From contig NZ_PXYL01000004.1 in the NCBI RefSeq assembly GCF_003012705.1, positions 310,001 to 374,000 of the forward strand: a DNA stretch of 64,000 nucleotides, given 5' to 3'. The stretch comes from Pseudaminobacter soli (ex Li et al. 2025). GTDB lineage: Bacteria > Pseudomonadota > Alphaproteobacteria > Rhizobiales > Rhizobiaceae. Every line of letters starts with the position of its first letter. Positions within the stretch are counted from its first letter, which is position 1. The position numbers and the translations under genes were made by a program. Shown here one piece after another: positions 35,723 through 45,115 of the stretch. The notes beneath the pieces are model-generated. The model was not told the origin of the DNA. It did no database searches and saw nothing but the letters and a program-made list of their open reading frames with translations.

Positions 35723-35750
35723 AATAAAAAAGCCGCCGGAAACCGGCGGC
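35723..35750 (-). terminator. Terminator of the ATP synthase F0 operon
   Basis: On the minus strand GCCGCCGG, loop TTT, and CCGGCGGC (35750-35732) are followed by TTTTTTATT (35731-35723). It lies 26 bases after the atpF stop. The plus side also has an A-rich flank, so partial bidirectional use with rnhB is possible. Confidence 0.92.
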
Positions 35751-35775
35751 CTTCAAAAAATCCCTGACGTTGTAG

Positions 35776-36255
35776 TCAGTTGAGCTTCGACTTCACCTGC
35801 TGCAGCGAAGCCTTGAAGAGGTCCGCGTCAGCCTTGCTGTCGACCTTGCTGGCCAGCAGCGTGCGGGCAGCTTCAACGGCCAGATCGACCGCGCTTGAAC
35901 GCACTTCGTTGATGGCGTCGCGCTCGGCCTGGCTGATCTTCTGCTCGGCGAGAGCGGCGCGGCGTGCGACGTACTCTTCGGTCTTCGTCTTGGCCTCGGA
36001 GACCAGCAGCTCAGCCTCGTGCTTGGCAGCCTCGACGATGTCGGCGGCGTCCTTCTCGGCTTCCTTGCGCTTGCGCTGGAACTCGGCGAGCAGCTGCTGC
36101 GCTTCTTCGCGCAGCTTGCGGGCTTCCTCGAGCTCGTTGCGAATGCGGTCCGCACGCGCGTCGAGCGACTTCGAGATCATCCCCGGCACCTTCATGTAGA
36201 GGATGACGGCGACGAAAATGATGAGGGCGACTAGGGCCCAGAATGTGGCATCCAT
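35776..36255 (-). CDS. atpF: ATP synthase F0 subunit b
   Basis: A 159-residue stator subunit. It has one N-terminal membrane helix (ATFWALVALIIFVAVILY), then a long charged coiled coil of about 110 residues. It pairs with the b' subunit encoded 9 bases upstream to form the peripheral stalk. It is the last gene of the operon, followed by a terminator. Confidence 0.94.
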   Translation of the reverse strand: MDATFWALVALIIFVAVILYMKVPGMISKSLDARADRIRNELEEARKLREEAQQLLAEFQRKRKEAEKDAADIVEAAKHEAELLVSEAKTKTEEYVARRAALAEQKISQAERDAINEVRSSAVDLAVEAARTLLASKVDSKADADLFKASLQQVKSKLN

Positions 36256-36264
36256 GGCCTGCTC

Positions 36265-36834
36265 CTACTCCTGCGCGGCCTTGACGGCGGCAGCAACGGC
36301 AGCCTTGTCGGCCTTGCCGCCGACCAGTTCCTGGACGATTGCGGCAGTGGTGTCTTCCGCGATCGTGCCGACTTCCTTCATCGCGGCAGCCTTGATGGCG
36401 GCGATGCGGCCTTCAGCCTCGGCGAGTTTCTGCTCGAGTCCGGCTTCAACCTGCTTGCGCTCAGCCTCGGCATCCGCCTTGGCACCGTCGCGCGCCTGCT
36501 GGCCGATCGCATTGGCCTTGGCCTTGGCCTCGGCAAGCTCCTGTTCGTAGGCGGCAACAGCGGCGTCCGCCTCACTCTTCATGAGGGCGGCCTGGTCGAG
36601 ATCCTGCGCGATGCGATCGCGACGGACTTCCAGGATACCACCGACACGCGGCAGAACCACTCTCTTCAAGAAGATGTAGAACAGGCCAAACGTAATCGCG
36701 AGCCACAGGATCTGCGACGGATAGAACGACGGATCGAACGGCGGGAATTTCGCCTCGCTCTCCGCATGCTCCAACGAATGGGTTTCATTCGTCGCCGGAG
36801 CCTGCTCCTGCGCGAATGCCGGTGTCACGAACAT
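36265..36834 (-). CDS. atpG: ATP synthase F0 subunit b'
   Basis: A 189-residue second b-type subunit, typical of alphaproteobacteria and photosynthetic organisms. An Ala/Gln/Glu-rich N-terminal extension ([20 protein letters not shown]) is followed by [20 protein letters not shown] (membrane helix) and a coiled coil. Symbols vary (atpF', atpF2, atpG). GGGGAAG precedes the ATG. It lies between atpE and atpF. Confidence 0.94.
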   Translation of the reverse strand: MFVTPAFAQEQAPATNETHSLEHAESEAKFPPFDPSFYPSQILWLAITFGLFYIFLKRVVLPRVGGILEVRRDRIAQDLDQAALMKSEADAAVAAYEQELAEAKAKANAIGQQARDGAKADAEAERKQVEAGLEQKLAEAEGRIAAIKAAAMKEVGTIAEDTTAAIVQELVGGKADKAAVAAAVKAAQE

Positions 36835-36902
36835 TTGCTTCCCCTGTTCAACCTATCCGGCCGCAACAGCGCGGCCGGAGATATCGCTCGGTCCAGCAAC
36901 TC

Positions 36903-37127
36903 TTACGTGAAGAGGAGCAGCAGAGCGACGAGGAGCGAGAAGATGCCGAGAGCTTCGGTAACGGCGAAGCCGAAAATCAGGCGGCCGAACTGGCCGTCGG
37001 CAGCCGACGGGTTGCGCAGCGCGCCCGCCAGGTAGTTACCGAAAATGGTGCCCAGGCCGATGCCTGCACCGCCCATGCCGAGGCAGGCGATGCCCGCACC
37101 GATTGCCTTTGCTGCTGCTACTTCCAT
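36903..37127 (-). CDS. atpE: ATP synthase F0 subunit c
   Basis: A 74-residue proteolipid with two membrane helices. The first is [20 protein letters not shown], the second contains the proton-carrying Glu in [12 protein letters not shown], and the polar loop RNPSAADGQ lies between. AAGGAG 6 bases before ATG 37127 fixes the start; an in-frame TTG at 37133 overlaps the Shine-Dalgarno. It forms the rotor ring. Confidence 0.96.
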   Translation of the reverse strand: MEVAAAKAIGAGIACLGMGGAGIGLGTIFGNYLAGALRNPSAADGQFGRLIFGFAVTEALGIFSLLVALLLLFT

Positions 37128-37200
37128 GTCCAACTCCTTGTGGATCGAAATTCAGTTCAATGCTTACACTTGGCGGGAGGAGGCCCGCCGGCGACTTGTA

Positions 37201-37950
37201 TTAGTGGCCCGGATGCAGGGCGTCGTTGAGGTACATGCAGGTCAGAACCGCAAAGACGTAAGCCTGCAGGAAGGCCACCAGAACCTCGAGGGCAGTGATC
37301 GCAACCGTCATGGCGAGCGGCAGGATCGAACCGGCGACGCCAATCGCGCCGAAAGCGCTCAACGAAGCGACGAAGCCCGCAAAAACCTTAAGCGTGATGT
37401 GACCGGCCAGCATGTTCGCGAAAAGACGGACGGAGAGGCTGATCGGACGCGAAAGGAACGAAATGATTTCGATGAGCACGACCAGCGGCACGAGAATACC
37501 GGGAACGCCGCTTGGCACGAACAGCTTCAGGAAGCCGATGCCGTTCTTCATGAAGCCATAGACGATCACGGTACCGATCACCAACAGCGCCAGCGCGAAG
37601 GTGACGATGATCTGGCTGGTGACGGTGAAGAAATACGGGAACAGGCCGAGCAGGTTGGCCACCAGCACGAACATGAACAGCGAGAAGACGAACGGGAAGA
37701 ATTTCATCCCGTGCGATCCCGCCGCGTCTCGTAACATGGAGGCCACGAACTCGTAGGACATTTCCGAAATCGACTGCAGCCGGCTCGGGATCAGGCCGCG
37801 GCTCGACGTCGTCAGAAACAGGAAGGCGCCGGCGACCGCGATCGTGGCGACCATGAAGGCCGACGAATTGGTGAAGGAGAAGTCGTATCCGCCGATTTCG
37901 ATCGGAATCAACTTCGTGATGTGAAACTGATGGATCGGATCGTTGGACAC
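37201..37950 (-). CDS. atpB: ATP synthase F0 subunit a
   Basis: A 249-residue inner-membrane subunit with the essential Arg in [16 protein letters not shown] and a C-terminal helix [20 protein letters not shown]. The start is GTG 37950 behind AAGGGGG. Subunit a makes the proton half-channels facing the c-ring. Confidence 0.96.
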   Translation of the reverse strand: MSNDPIHQFHITKLIPIEIGGYDFSFTNSSAFMVATIAVAGAFLFLTTSSRGLIPSRLQSISEMSYEFVASMLRDAAGSHGMKFFPFVFSLFMFVLVANLLGLFPYFFTVTSQIIVTFALALLVIGTVIVYGFMKNGIGFLKLFVPSGVPGILVPLVVLIEIISFLSRPISLSVRLFANMLAGHITLKVFAGFVASLSAFGAIGVAGSILPLAMTVAITALEVLVAFLQAYVFAVLTCMYLNDALHPGH

Positions 37951-37992
37951 GCGGCCCCCTTGGTAAAAATTGTGCTCGCAAGCACAGTTGAT

Positions 37993-38400
37993 TCAGTCGT
38001 CCGAACCCTTGGGGTGCTTATCTGGCACCTTCTGGCCCGGCTGGGCGACGACACCCGCGGAACGCATGACATTGAGAACGCCGGCAGCGAAGCCCAGGAG
38101 CAAAAAGACGATCAAGCCCCATGGCGACGTTCCAGCCCAACGGTCAATCGCCCAGCCCAGTCCGGCACCTACCGCCACCCCTGCGATGAACTCGCTGGAC
38201 AGCTTCACTGCCTGACCGTATCCGGTCGTCCCGCCCGACTTGGCGCCTCGTTCCCCTTCACTTCCGCTGCGCCGCCTGGTCGCAATTTCTGCGTCAAGCT
38301 GGCGCCGGCGGCGCTCGAGGTCGTCGTCACGGAAGTCCGGCTTGTCACTTGTTTCAGGCTCGGACTTGCTGGTTTTGTCTGACCCTTTTTTCATGGTCAT
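37993..38400 (-). CDS. atpI: AtpZ/AtpI-type ATP synthase accessory protein
   Basis: A 135-residue product with a charged N-terminal half (DDDLERRRRQLDAEIATRR). Two membrane helices follow, SSEFIAGVAVGAGLGWAID and GLIVFLLLGFAAGVLNVM, the pattern of the AtpZ/AtpI family that leads F0 operons and may assist c-ring assembly or Mg transport. AAGGAGG 5 bases before ATG 38400 sets the start. It is the first gene of the operon. Confidence 0.9.
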   Translation of the reverse strand: MTMKKGSDKTSKSEPETSDKPDFRDDDLERRRRQLDAEIATRRRSGSEGERGAKSGGTTGYGQAVKLSSEFIAGVAVGAGLGWAIDRWAGTSPWGLIVFLLLGFAAGVLNVMRSAGVVAQPGQKVPDKHPKGSDD

Positions 38401-38643
38401 CGCAACCTCCTTGCCTGATAAAACGTCGCCGTTCATCCGCTCTAAAGTCGCGGGCAACATAGTTAGGGAGCCTATTCGCGTCAAGCCACGGAATGGCCGC
38501 ACTCCCGATGTATTTTTTTCAATAATATCAGCAACTTGGGAAAGTGCGACATCCTGCCCGACATGGCGGCGGCCCGCCTACACCCGAATCCGGGCAGAAT
38601 CCGGGCCAGCCCCCTGCCGTCTCGCAAGCCTTCGGAGAGGAAG

Positions 38644-39837
38644 TCAGCTCCAGCCGCCACCGTAAGTGCGATAGAAAATGTGGAGGCCGATTCTCTTCAT
38701 CTTCTCCATGGTGCTGGCCCAGTTGGGGCGCACATAGGCGGCGTAGTAATGCGTCGAGGACGCAACTTCCGGAATAAAGATCTTGCCGGCGGTGACGGCC
38801 ATCGCGATCTCCTCGGCGATCTTGTAGTGCCGGGGGCTGGTGACGACCTTCTTGCGGCCGTCGCAGGCGAAGGAGAACTGGCAGCGGTTGAGCCAGTCGT
38901 CGTTCTGGTAGACGACACCGCAGATCGTGTTCGGATAGGCAGGATTGCGCACGCGGTTCAGGATGACCTGCGCCACGGCCGCCTGCCCCTTCAGGCTTTC
39001 GCTTTGCGCCTCGAAGTAGATCGCGGTGGCTAGGCACTTCTGCTCGGGTTTGGAGAAGACGCTGGCCGGCAAGGGATTGCGCATCCAGTCGTGATCGCCA
39101 TCCACCATTGGCGGAATGTAGCGCCCGGCGGTCGGGCTCTGATCCTTGAGCAGGCTCTCGAAGGGCGACGTCTTGGCGTAGTCGGGTTCAGCCGGCGCAT
39201 AGGCAGTGGCGAGGATATCCGGCGGGCTATCGTTGACGAGGTTCGCCAGGATCGCCGGCACGCCGGGCGTCCTCTTCGCTTTCTTCTGCTCCTTGGGGTG
39301 GAAGGCCGTGGCGATCGCCACTTCCTTGCCTTTGATCGGCGGCTTGGCGAAAGCCATTTTGAGATTGCCGTCGAAGGTGGGCTGCATTAGCGAACTGGTG
39401 CGGCCAAGGACCGAGCCAGCATTGAACGCTTTTGGCGGCGCCACGGGCGCCACGTTCACAAGGCGGCCCCGCTTGTCCCGGCGGTTGATGCGCTCTTCAT
39501 CCGGCACTTCGTTTGCTGCGGCAGATTTGCCGCGAAAGGCAACAGCGCCGATGCCCGGCACATCCATGCCGGCCCCGGACATCGAACCGGTGATGATGTC
39601 GCCGTCGGCGAACGGGAACTCGACCGCATGAACCGATCCAGCCACTGAGCTCTGCACGAACGAATTCCAGCGCGCGCCGGGCGCTTCCGCACCCGAGATA
39701 AGGCTGCGCATGTCCTGATAGGCGGCCACGGTTGGAAAACCGATCCAGATGCCCAGCCCGATAACGAGAGGAGGAAGGAACGAGCGCTTCCTCGGGCTGG
39801 CGGCGGCCAGTTGCGGTGTCGATGAATGTCGATGCAC
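38644..39837 (-). CDS. SleB-type cell wall hydrolase
   Basis: A 397-residue product with an N-terminal hydrophobic segment (SFLPPLVIGLGIWIGFPTVA, signal or anchor). A long low-complexity middle is followed by a C-terminal Hydrolase_2 (SleB) domain from about residue 275, with CLATAIYFEAQSESLKGQAA, VILNRVRNPAYPNTICGVVY and CQFSFACDG. The Glu in YFEAQ is the expected catalytic residue. I choose GTG 39837, 7 bases after GGAGAG, over upstream ATGs that lack a ribosome site. It probably cuts peptidoglycan glycan strands. CtrA sites lie upstream. Confidence 0.83.
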   Translation of the reverse strand: MHRHSSTPQLAAASPRKRSFLPPLVIGLGIWIGFPTVAAYQDMRSLISGAEAPGARWNSFVQSSVAGSVHAVEFPFADGDIITGSMSGAGMDVPGIGAVAFRGKSAAANEVPDEERINRRDKRGRLVNVAPVAPPKAFNAGSVLGRTSSLMQPTFDGNLKMAFAKPPIKGKEVAIATAFHPKEQKKAKRTPGVPAILANLVNDSPPDILATAYAPAEPDYAKTSPFESLLKDQSPTAGRYIPPMVDGDHDWMRNPLPASVFSKPEQKCLATAIYFEAQSESLKGQAAVAQVILNRVRNPAYPNTICGVVYQNDDWLNRCQFSFACDGRKKVVTSPRHYKIAEEIAMAVTAGKIFIPEVASSTHYYAAYVRPNWASTMEKMKRIGLHIFYRTYGGGWS

Positions 39838-39952
39838 AGAAACTCTCCAGGACGCAAAGCAACCCTCTGGAGAGAGAAACCCGAGCTTCGGCCCGCCTGA
39901 CGCGCGGCATGGCGCGTCCAGGGCCATGCTCTGAACCCTCTCCGAAACACTC

Positions 39953-39988
39953 GTTAACCATAAGAAGGCATGGTTAACGGGCACTTAA
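39953..39988 (-). promoter_or_regulatory. CtrA-type binding sites upstream of the cell wall hydrolase
   Basis: GTTAACCAT (39953-39961) and ATGGTTAAC (39970-39978) form a perfect 9-bp dyad with an 8-base spacer. TTAACGGGCACTTAA (39974-39988) is an exact TTAA-N7-TTAA CtrA box that shares the second arm. It lies about 115-150 bases upstream of GTG 39837. The rest of the 308-base gap (39838-40145) shows no gene. Confidence 0.7.
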
Positions 39989-40145
39989 TCGGAGAAGTTT
40001 TGGTACTGCTGGAACGGAGGGAGGATCGCCTGCGGGAAGACGTTCCGTTTCGCAGGCATCAAATGTCAGGGGTGACTCAGCGTGCTCGGGACTGGTGAAG
40101 CGCGATCTTTTCGATCATCGCGCTGGTCACGCCGGCCTTAGGCGC

Positions 40146-42824
40146 TCAATTGAGCTTGCGCGTAGCAATAACCACTCCATGCTCGGTCGGGTGCAGCCTG
40201 ACCGTAAAACCCATTTCGCGGCACATCTCCAGCATCTTGGTGTTTTCGGCCAAAATGATCCCCTCGATCCGCTTCAGACCGTCGGCGGTCGCGTAGTCGA
40301 TCAAATGCTGGAGCAAGACCCAGCCGACCCCGTGTCCATGCAGATCGCTTCGGACGAGAATGGCATATTCGCCGGTTTCATGATCCGGGTCGGCGTAAAT
40401 CCGAACGATGCCGGCGGCATCGCCATTGGGCTCCAGCGCAACGAAGGCCATTTCACGGTCATAGTCGAGCTGCGTGAGCCGCAGCAGCGTCTTGTCGGAG
40501 AACTGCTTGCGAGGCGCCAGGAACCGCAAGCGGATGTCTTCCGGCGCAATCCGGGCGAAGAAATCCTGATAGAGCGCGATATCAACGGGTTTGATCGGCC
40601 GTATGAGATAGTCGATCCCCTTCAGGGAAACGCTCTTTTGCCAGCTGTCGGGATAGGGCCGGATGGCCAATGCGGGGTTCGGGCCAAGACGTTCGACCTG
40701 CGAAGGCTCGATTTCCACCCGCGCATCGAGCGCCAGGACGCCTTGGTCGTCGGCCAGCAGCGGATTGATGTCCATCGAGACGATGCAGGGGAAATCGACC
40801 ACGAGCTGCGACAGGGCGTTGATCGCCAGGCTGATGGCGTGGCGGTCGGCCGGCTTGCGATCGCGATAGCCGGCGAGCAGCCGGCCGATGCGCGTGCGCT
40901 CGATCAGGTCCGAGGCGAGCACGTCGTCAAGCGGCGGCAGGGCGATGGCCGTATCGTCGATGACCTCGACCGCCGTGCCGCCCGCGCCAAAGAGGACCAC
41001 CGGGCCGAAGATCGCATCCTGGCTCACGCCCAGGATCAGCTCCTGCGCATGCCTGCTTTCGATCATCGGCTGCACCGAGAATCCGTCGATGGCGTCGACC
41101 AGCCCACGCCTTGCGACGCGCTCCTGGATCGTATCGGCGGCCTTGCGGGCGCCTTCGGCCGTCTCGATGCCAAGCACCACACCGCCGACGTCGGACTTGT
41201 GGGTGACGGTGCGGGAAAGCAGCTTCACCACGACCTTGGGCGTTTCCTGCAACAGGCGCTGCGCGGCGGCCTCCACCTCCTGAGGCGAATGGGCGACCAC
41301 CGTTTCGGGGACGGGAATGCCATAAGCGGCGATGACCGCCTTGGCCTCCGGTTCGGTCAAGAGGCGCCGGCCTTCGGAAGCAACCTTGCGAAAGATCGAG
41401 AGCACCTTGTCGCGGTCGCCGGCGATGTCCTCGCTGCGGGTCGACGGCACGCGCATCAGCGCCCTTTGGGCGCGCGACCAGTCGCTGAGATAGGAAACGG
41501 CAGTGGCCGCGTCGCTTGGCGTTTCGTAGGTGGCGATGCCGGCTTCTTCCAGTATGGCGCGGCCGGCGCGCGCCGTGTGCTCGCCAAGCCAGGAGGTCAG
41601 CACCGGCTTGCCGCCGATCTTTCCGCGCTCCGCCAGCGCAGCGACGGCCTGCGCCGCTTCGGCCGGCGAGGCAAGCCCGGTCGGGCAGTTCATCACCAAA
41701 AGCGCATCCACCTGCGAGTCTGCCGCGACCGCCTCGATTGCCGCCCTGTAGCGCTCGGGCGAGGCGTCGCCGATGATGTCGGCCGGATTTGCGCGCGACC
41801 ATGTCGGCGGCAGCACCTTGTCGAGCCGCGCGATGGTTTCGGCTGAAAGCTCGGCGAGATCGGCCTTGGAATCCATCAGCTGATCCACCGCAAGCACACC
41901 GGCCCCACCTCCATTGGTGATGATCCCTACCCTCGCCCGCTCGAGCGGCGCGAAACGGGCGATGGTTTCGGTGGCGTCGAAGAGATCGGCAAGCCCCCGA
42001 ACCCGCAACACGCCCGCGCGATTCAGCGCCGCCTCGACGACACGATCGGCTCCCGACAACGCGCCGGTGTGCGTGGCGGCGGCCTTGGCGGCCTCGGCAT
42101 GTCGTCCGGGCTTGATCGCCACGACCGGCTTCAGTCGCGCGGCAGCCCTTGCGGCCGACATGAACTTTCTCGGGCGCGGGATGGATTCAAGATACATGAC
42201 GATGGCACGCGTGTTCGCATCCCCGGCCAGAAGATCGAGCAGGTCCGCAACGTCGACATCGGCCATGTCGCCCATCGAAACGATATGCGAGAAGCCGATC
42301 CTCTTGTCCGCTGCCCAGTCGATCAGCGATGTGGCGATCGCGCCGGACTGCGACAGCAGGGCCACGCCGCCCGGCTTGACCGTCATATGCGCGAAGCTGG
42401 CATTGAGCTTTGCCCAGGGCGCCACGAGGCCCACGGAATTGGGCCCGATGATGCGAAACAGGAACGGCTTTGCCGCATCCAGCATGGCCTGCTTGAGGCC
42501 GCTCTGGTCGTTGACGCCGGCTGTAATGACGACCGCAACACGCGTGCCCTTCACGCCAAGCTCATGGATGATGCGGGGCACCGTCGGCGGCGGGGTAACC
42601 ACGACCGCAAGGTCGGGCACCCCCGGCATATCCTTGATGTGCGCGTAACAGGGCCGGCCGGCAATCTCGCGGTGCTTCGGGTTGACCGGCCAGATCTCGC
42701 CTTCGAAGCCGCCGCTGACGATATTGCTCATGACCACCCGGCCGACCGATCCCTCGCGATCCGAGGCACCGATGACGGCCACCGACTTGGGGTGGAGCGA
42801 AGATTCCAGATTCCGAATCGTCAT
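40146..42824 (-). CDS. Pat-like protein: NDP-forming acyl-CoA ligase domains fused to GNAT acetyltransferase
   Basis: An 892-residue fusion. A CoA-binding Rossmann domain (about 8-135, SVAVIGASDREGSVGRVV) is followed by a succinyl-CoA-ligase-like domain (about 140-460, with His252 in ATHTGALSGAD), an ATP-grasp domain (about 475-700, VVVKLLSRTVTHKSDVGGV) and a C-terminal GNAT domain (about 725-890, DLHGHGVGWVLLQHLIDYA). This is the architecture of the Salmonella Pat/YfiQ lysine acetyltransferase that controls acetyl-CoA synthetase. The conserved His suggests that ligase chemistry may also be kept. ATG 42824 is preferred over TTG 42842. Confidence 0.9.
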   Translation of the reverse strand: MTIRNLESSLHPKSVAVIGASDREGSVGRVVMSNIVSGGFEGEIWPVNPKHREIAGRPCYAHIKDMPGVPDLAVVVTPPPTVPRIIHELGVKGTRVAVVITAGVNDQSGLKQAMLDAAKPFLFRIIGPNSVGLVAPWAKLNASFAHMTVKPGGVALLSQSGAIATSLIDWAADKRIGFSHIVSMGDMADVDVADLLDLLAGDANTRAIVMYLESIPRPRKFMSAARAAARLKPVVAIKPGRHAEAAKAAATHTGALSGADRVVEAALNRAGVLRVRGLADLFDATETIARFAPLERARVGIITNGGGAGVLAVDQLMDSKADLAELSAETIARLDKVLPPTWSRANPADIIGDASPERYRAAIEAVAADSQVDALLVMNCPTGLASPAEAAQAVAALAERGKIGGKPVLTSWLGEHTARAGRAILEEAGIATYETPSDAATAVSYLSDWSRAQRALMRVPSTRSEDIAGDRDKVLSIFRKVASEGRRLLTEPEAKAVIAAYGIPVPETVVAHSPQEVEAAAQRLLQETPKVVVKLLSRTVTHKSDVGGVVLGIETAEGARKAADTIQERVARRGLVDAIDGFSVQPMIESRHAQELILGVSQDAIFGPVVLFGAGGTAVEVIDDTAIALPPLDDVLASDLIERTRIGRLLAGYRDRKPADRHAISLAINALSQLVVDFPCIVSMDINPLLADDQGVLALDARVEIEPSQVERLGPNPALAIRPYPDSWQKSVSLKGIDYLIRPIKPVDIALYQDFFARIAPEDIRLRFLAPRKQFSDKTLLRLTQLDYDREMAFVALEPNGDAAGIVRIYADPDHETGEYAILVRSDLHGHGVGWVLLQHLIDYATADGLKRIEGIILAENTKMLEMCREMGFTVRLHPTEHGVVIATRKLN

Positions 42825-42932
42825 GTCCGCGCTTTCCTGCAACCCCAGCGAAGCTACAACTGTATTGTGGGGCGTCTTTGCGCTGGGTCAAACCAAGACG
42901 GGCCACCACCGTTGTCGTGAGCGAGGTCGACG

Positions 42933-43427
42933 ATGCCGATAAGAAGCGCTGGCATTCTCATGTTCAAGCGGACCGATGGCGGCATCAAGGTCTTGCTTGT
43001 GCATCCCGGCGGGCCGTTCTGGAGCAAGAAGGACGCCGGCGCCTGGAGCATTCCCAAGGGCGAATATGACGGCTCGGAAGACGCGGAAGTAGCCGCCCGG
43101 CGGGAATTCGCCGAGGAAACGGGCGCAGATGCCAAGGGCAGCCTGCTGCCGCTTGGGACATTGCGCCAGCGCAGCGGCAAGTTGATCACCGGCTTCGCCA
43201 TGGAAGGCGACTTCGATATCGAGAAGCTGCAAAGCAACAGTTTTGAGTTGGAATGGCCGCCGCGTACCGGGCGCATCCAGTCATTTGCCGAAGTGGACCG
43301 AGCGGAATGGTTCACCCTCGACGAGGCTTCGGAGAAAATCTTGCCCGGCCAGCAACCGTTCCTGACGGAGCTGGAGAAGCTGCTGGGTGCAACGCCGTCC
43401 GCGGTCTCGTCCCCCGCCGACAAGTGA
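42933..43427 (+). CDS. Nudix hydrolase
   Basis: A 164-residue Nudix enzyme. The box GX5EX7REUXEEXGU is complete: GEYDGSEDAEVAARREFAEE plus TGA. PKGEYD before it and FAEVDRAEWFTLDEASEKI after it are typical of NTP pyrophosphohydrolases of the MutT group. The substrate is unknown. It is divergent from the Pat-like gene and 114 bases before the phosphotransferase-kinase gene. Confidence 0.9.
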   Translation: MPIRSAGILMFKRTDGGIKVLLVHPGGPFWSKKDAGAWSIPKGEYDGSEDAEVAARREFAEETGADAKGSLLPLGTLRQRSGKLITGFAMEGDFDIEKLQSNSFELEWPPRTGRIQSFAEVDRAEWFTLDEASEKILPGQQPFLTELEKLLGATPSAVSSPADK

Positions 43428-43541
43428 CCAGGATTGCGCCAGATCAAGTCCCGCTGGCCGAAACCCGCTACAATCCTATCCTATCGATGGTGCGAGGCGG
43501 CTCCAAACCGCCTGCAAGACCGATATCGCGGGAGCCGAAGG

Positions 43542-45086
43542 ATGATCACCGAGGACCAGCATCGGGCTATCGAATTTCTCAACGACCCGGCTAGCTACGG
43601 CCTTTTCGAACCCGTCCAGGTGATGGAAACGCATATCTCGATGATCTTCCTCGTGGGCAATCGCGCCTTCAAGATGAAGCGCGCAGTAAAACTGCCCTAT
43701 GTCGACTTCTCGACCGCCGACCTGCGCCTTGCCGCATGCGAAAAGGAAGTTGCGCTGAACTCCGTCACGGCCCCGGGCCTCTATCTCGGCGTCCGCCGCA
43801 TCGCGAGCCGCGAGGATGGAAGCCTTTGCTTCTCTGCCGGAGGGCCCCCGGTCGAGGCAGTGGTCGAGATGGTCCGCTTCGACCAAAGCTGCCTGTTCGA
43901 CCGGATGGCGGTTTCGGGTACCCTTACGCCTGCCCTGATGACCGAAGTTGCGCGCCAGATTGCGCAGTTTCACGCGACGGCACCTGTCGTCACTGCCGAA
44001 AGCGGGTCGGCCAACTTGGCAGGCGTGCTCGACATCAACGAGGCAGGCTTCGCGACCAGCCATGTCTTCGACGCGGAAGAGATAAAATCCTTTGCCGGAA
44101 GATTCCGCAAAGCCTTGCAGCGGCACGCACACCATCTCGACCGGCGCGCAGCGGCCAGCAAAATCCGCCGCTGCCATGGCGATCTGCATTTGCGCAACAT
44201 CTGCCTGTTCGAGGGCGCGCCCCGGCTGTTCGACTGCATCGAGTTCAACGACCAGATCGCCACCGTCGACGTGCTCTACGATCTGGCGTTTTTGCTCATG
44301 GACCTCTGGCATCGCGGGCTTCGCCAGTTCGCCAACCTCGTCATGAACCGCTATCTCGATGAGACCGGCGACGAGGACGGCTTCTGCCTGTTGCCCTTCT
44401 TCATGGCGGTTCGCGCGGCGGTCCGCGCCCATGTCACGGCAACGCAGGCGCAGGAAGGCGGCGAAAATAGCCAAGCGCTGATCGCAACCGCGCGTTCCTA
44501 TTTCGAACTGGCGCACAGCCTGCTCGACGAGCAGCCGCCGCGCCTCATCGCCATCGGCGGCTTAAGCGGATCAGGCAAATCAACCGTCGCGGTCGTGCTC
44601 TCGCCGGAAATCGGATCGCCGCCCGGCGCACGCCTCCTCGAAAGCGACCGCATCCGCAAGGCAATGTTCGGCGTCGATCCCGAAACTCGCCTCGGGCCGG
44701 ATGCCTATCAGCCCGACGTATCGGCGAAGGTCTATCGCGCCCTCCGCGAGCGCGCCGGCGCGATACTGTCGAGCGGAGGTTCGGTGGTCGCCGATGCAGT
44801 CTTCGACAGGGCCGACAACCGCGCGCTGATGGAAAAGGCGGCGTCGGATCACTCTGTCCGGTTCACGGGCATCTGGCTCGACGCCGATCCCGCCACCCTG
44901 TTGAAACGCGTCGAGGCCAGGGTCGGCGGTTCGTCCGACGCGACGGTCGAAGTCCTGAAAGGGCAGTTGGAGCGCGCAAGCGAAAGGATCGATTGGCGGC
45001 GGTTGAACGCGGAGCCCCCCGCAGCCGAGACCGCGCGAGAGATTCGGAACCTGCTCGTCTGCGATCCAGAAAGCGCAACGGGCTGA
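43542..45086 (+). CDS. Fusion of aminoglycoside-phosphotransferase-like domain and AAA/P-loop kinase domain
   Basis: A 514-residue two-domain protein. Residues 1-330 form a phosphotransferase (APH/choline-kinase fold) with Lys in FLVGNRAFKMKRAVKLPY, the catalytic loop CHGDLHLRNICLF (211-223) and DCIEFND in place of the DFG region. Residues 335-510 form a P-loop kinase with Walker A GGLSGSGKST (339-348), LESDRIRKAMFG and a lid helix. This arrangement is annotated as bifunctional APH/ATP-binding protein in proteobacteria. It is not a proven resistance gene. ATG 43542 follows GGAGCCGAAGG. The natural substrates are unknown. Confidence 0.87.
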   Translation: MITEDQHRAIEFLNDPASYGLFEPVQVMETHISMIFLVGNRAFKMKRAVKLPYVDFSTADLRLAACEKEVALNSVTAPGLYLGVRRIASREDGSLCFSAGGPPVEAVVEMVRFDQSCLFDRMAVSGTLTPALMTEVARQIAQFHATAPVVTAESGSANLAGVLDINEAGFATSHVFDAEEIKSFAGRFRKALQRHAHHLDRRAAASKIRRCHGDLHLRNICLFEGAPRLFDCIEFNDQIATVDVLYDLAFLLMDLWHRGLRQFANLVMNRYLDETGDEDGFCLLPFFMAVRAAVRAHVTATQAQEGGENSQALIATARSYFELAHSLLDEQPPRLIAIGGLSGSGKSTVAVVLSPEIGSPPGARLLESDRIRKAMFGVDPETRLGPDAYQPDVSAKVYRALRERAGAILSSGGSVVADAVFDRADNRALMEKAASDHSVRFTGIWLDADPATLLKRVEARVGGSSDATVEVLKGQLERASERIDWRRLNAEPPAAETAREIRNLLVCDPESATG

Positions 45087-45107
45087 AACCATCCGGCTTC
45101 AGCCCGT
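45078..45107. terminator. Hairpin between converging kinase-fusion and der genes
   Basis: ACGGGCTGAA (45078-45087) pairs perfectly with TTCAGCCCGT (45098-45107) across a 10-base loop. The TGA stop of the kinase fusion (45084-45086) is inside the left arm. No clear T-run follows on either side, so it is a weak terminator or a 3'-end stabiliser. Confidence 0.45.
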
Positions 45108-45115
45108 CGTCAAAA

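Noticed and set aside
43542-45086. Reading the phosphotransferase-kinase fusion as an antibiotic-resistance gene
   Set aside because: The APH fold is shared with many metabolic kinases; the core genomic context and kinase fusion do not indicate resistance.
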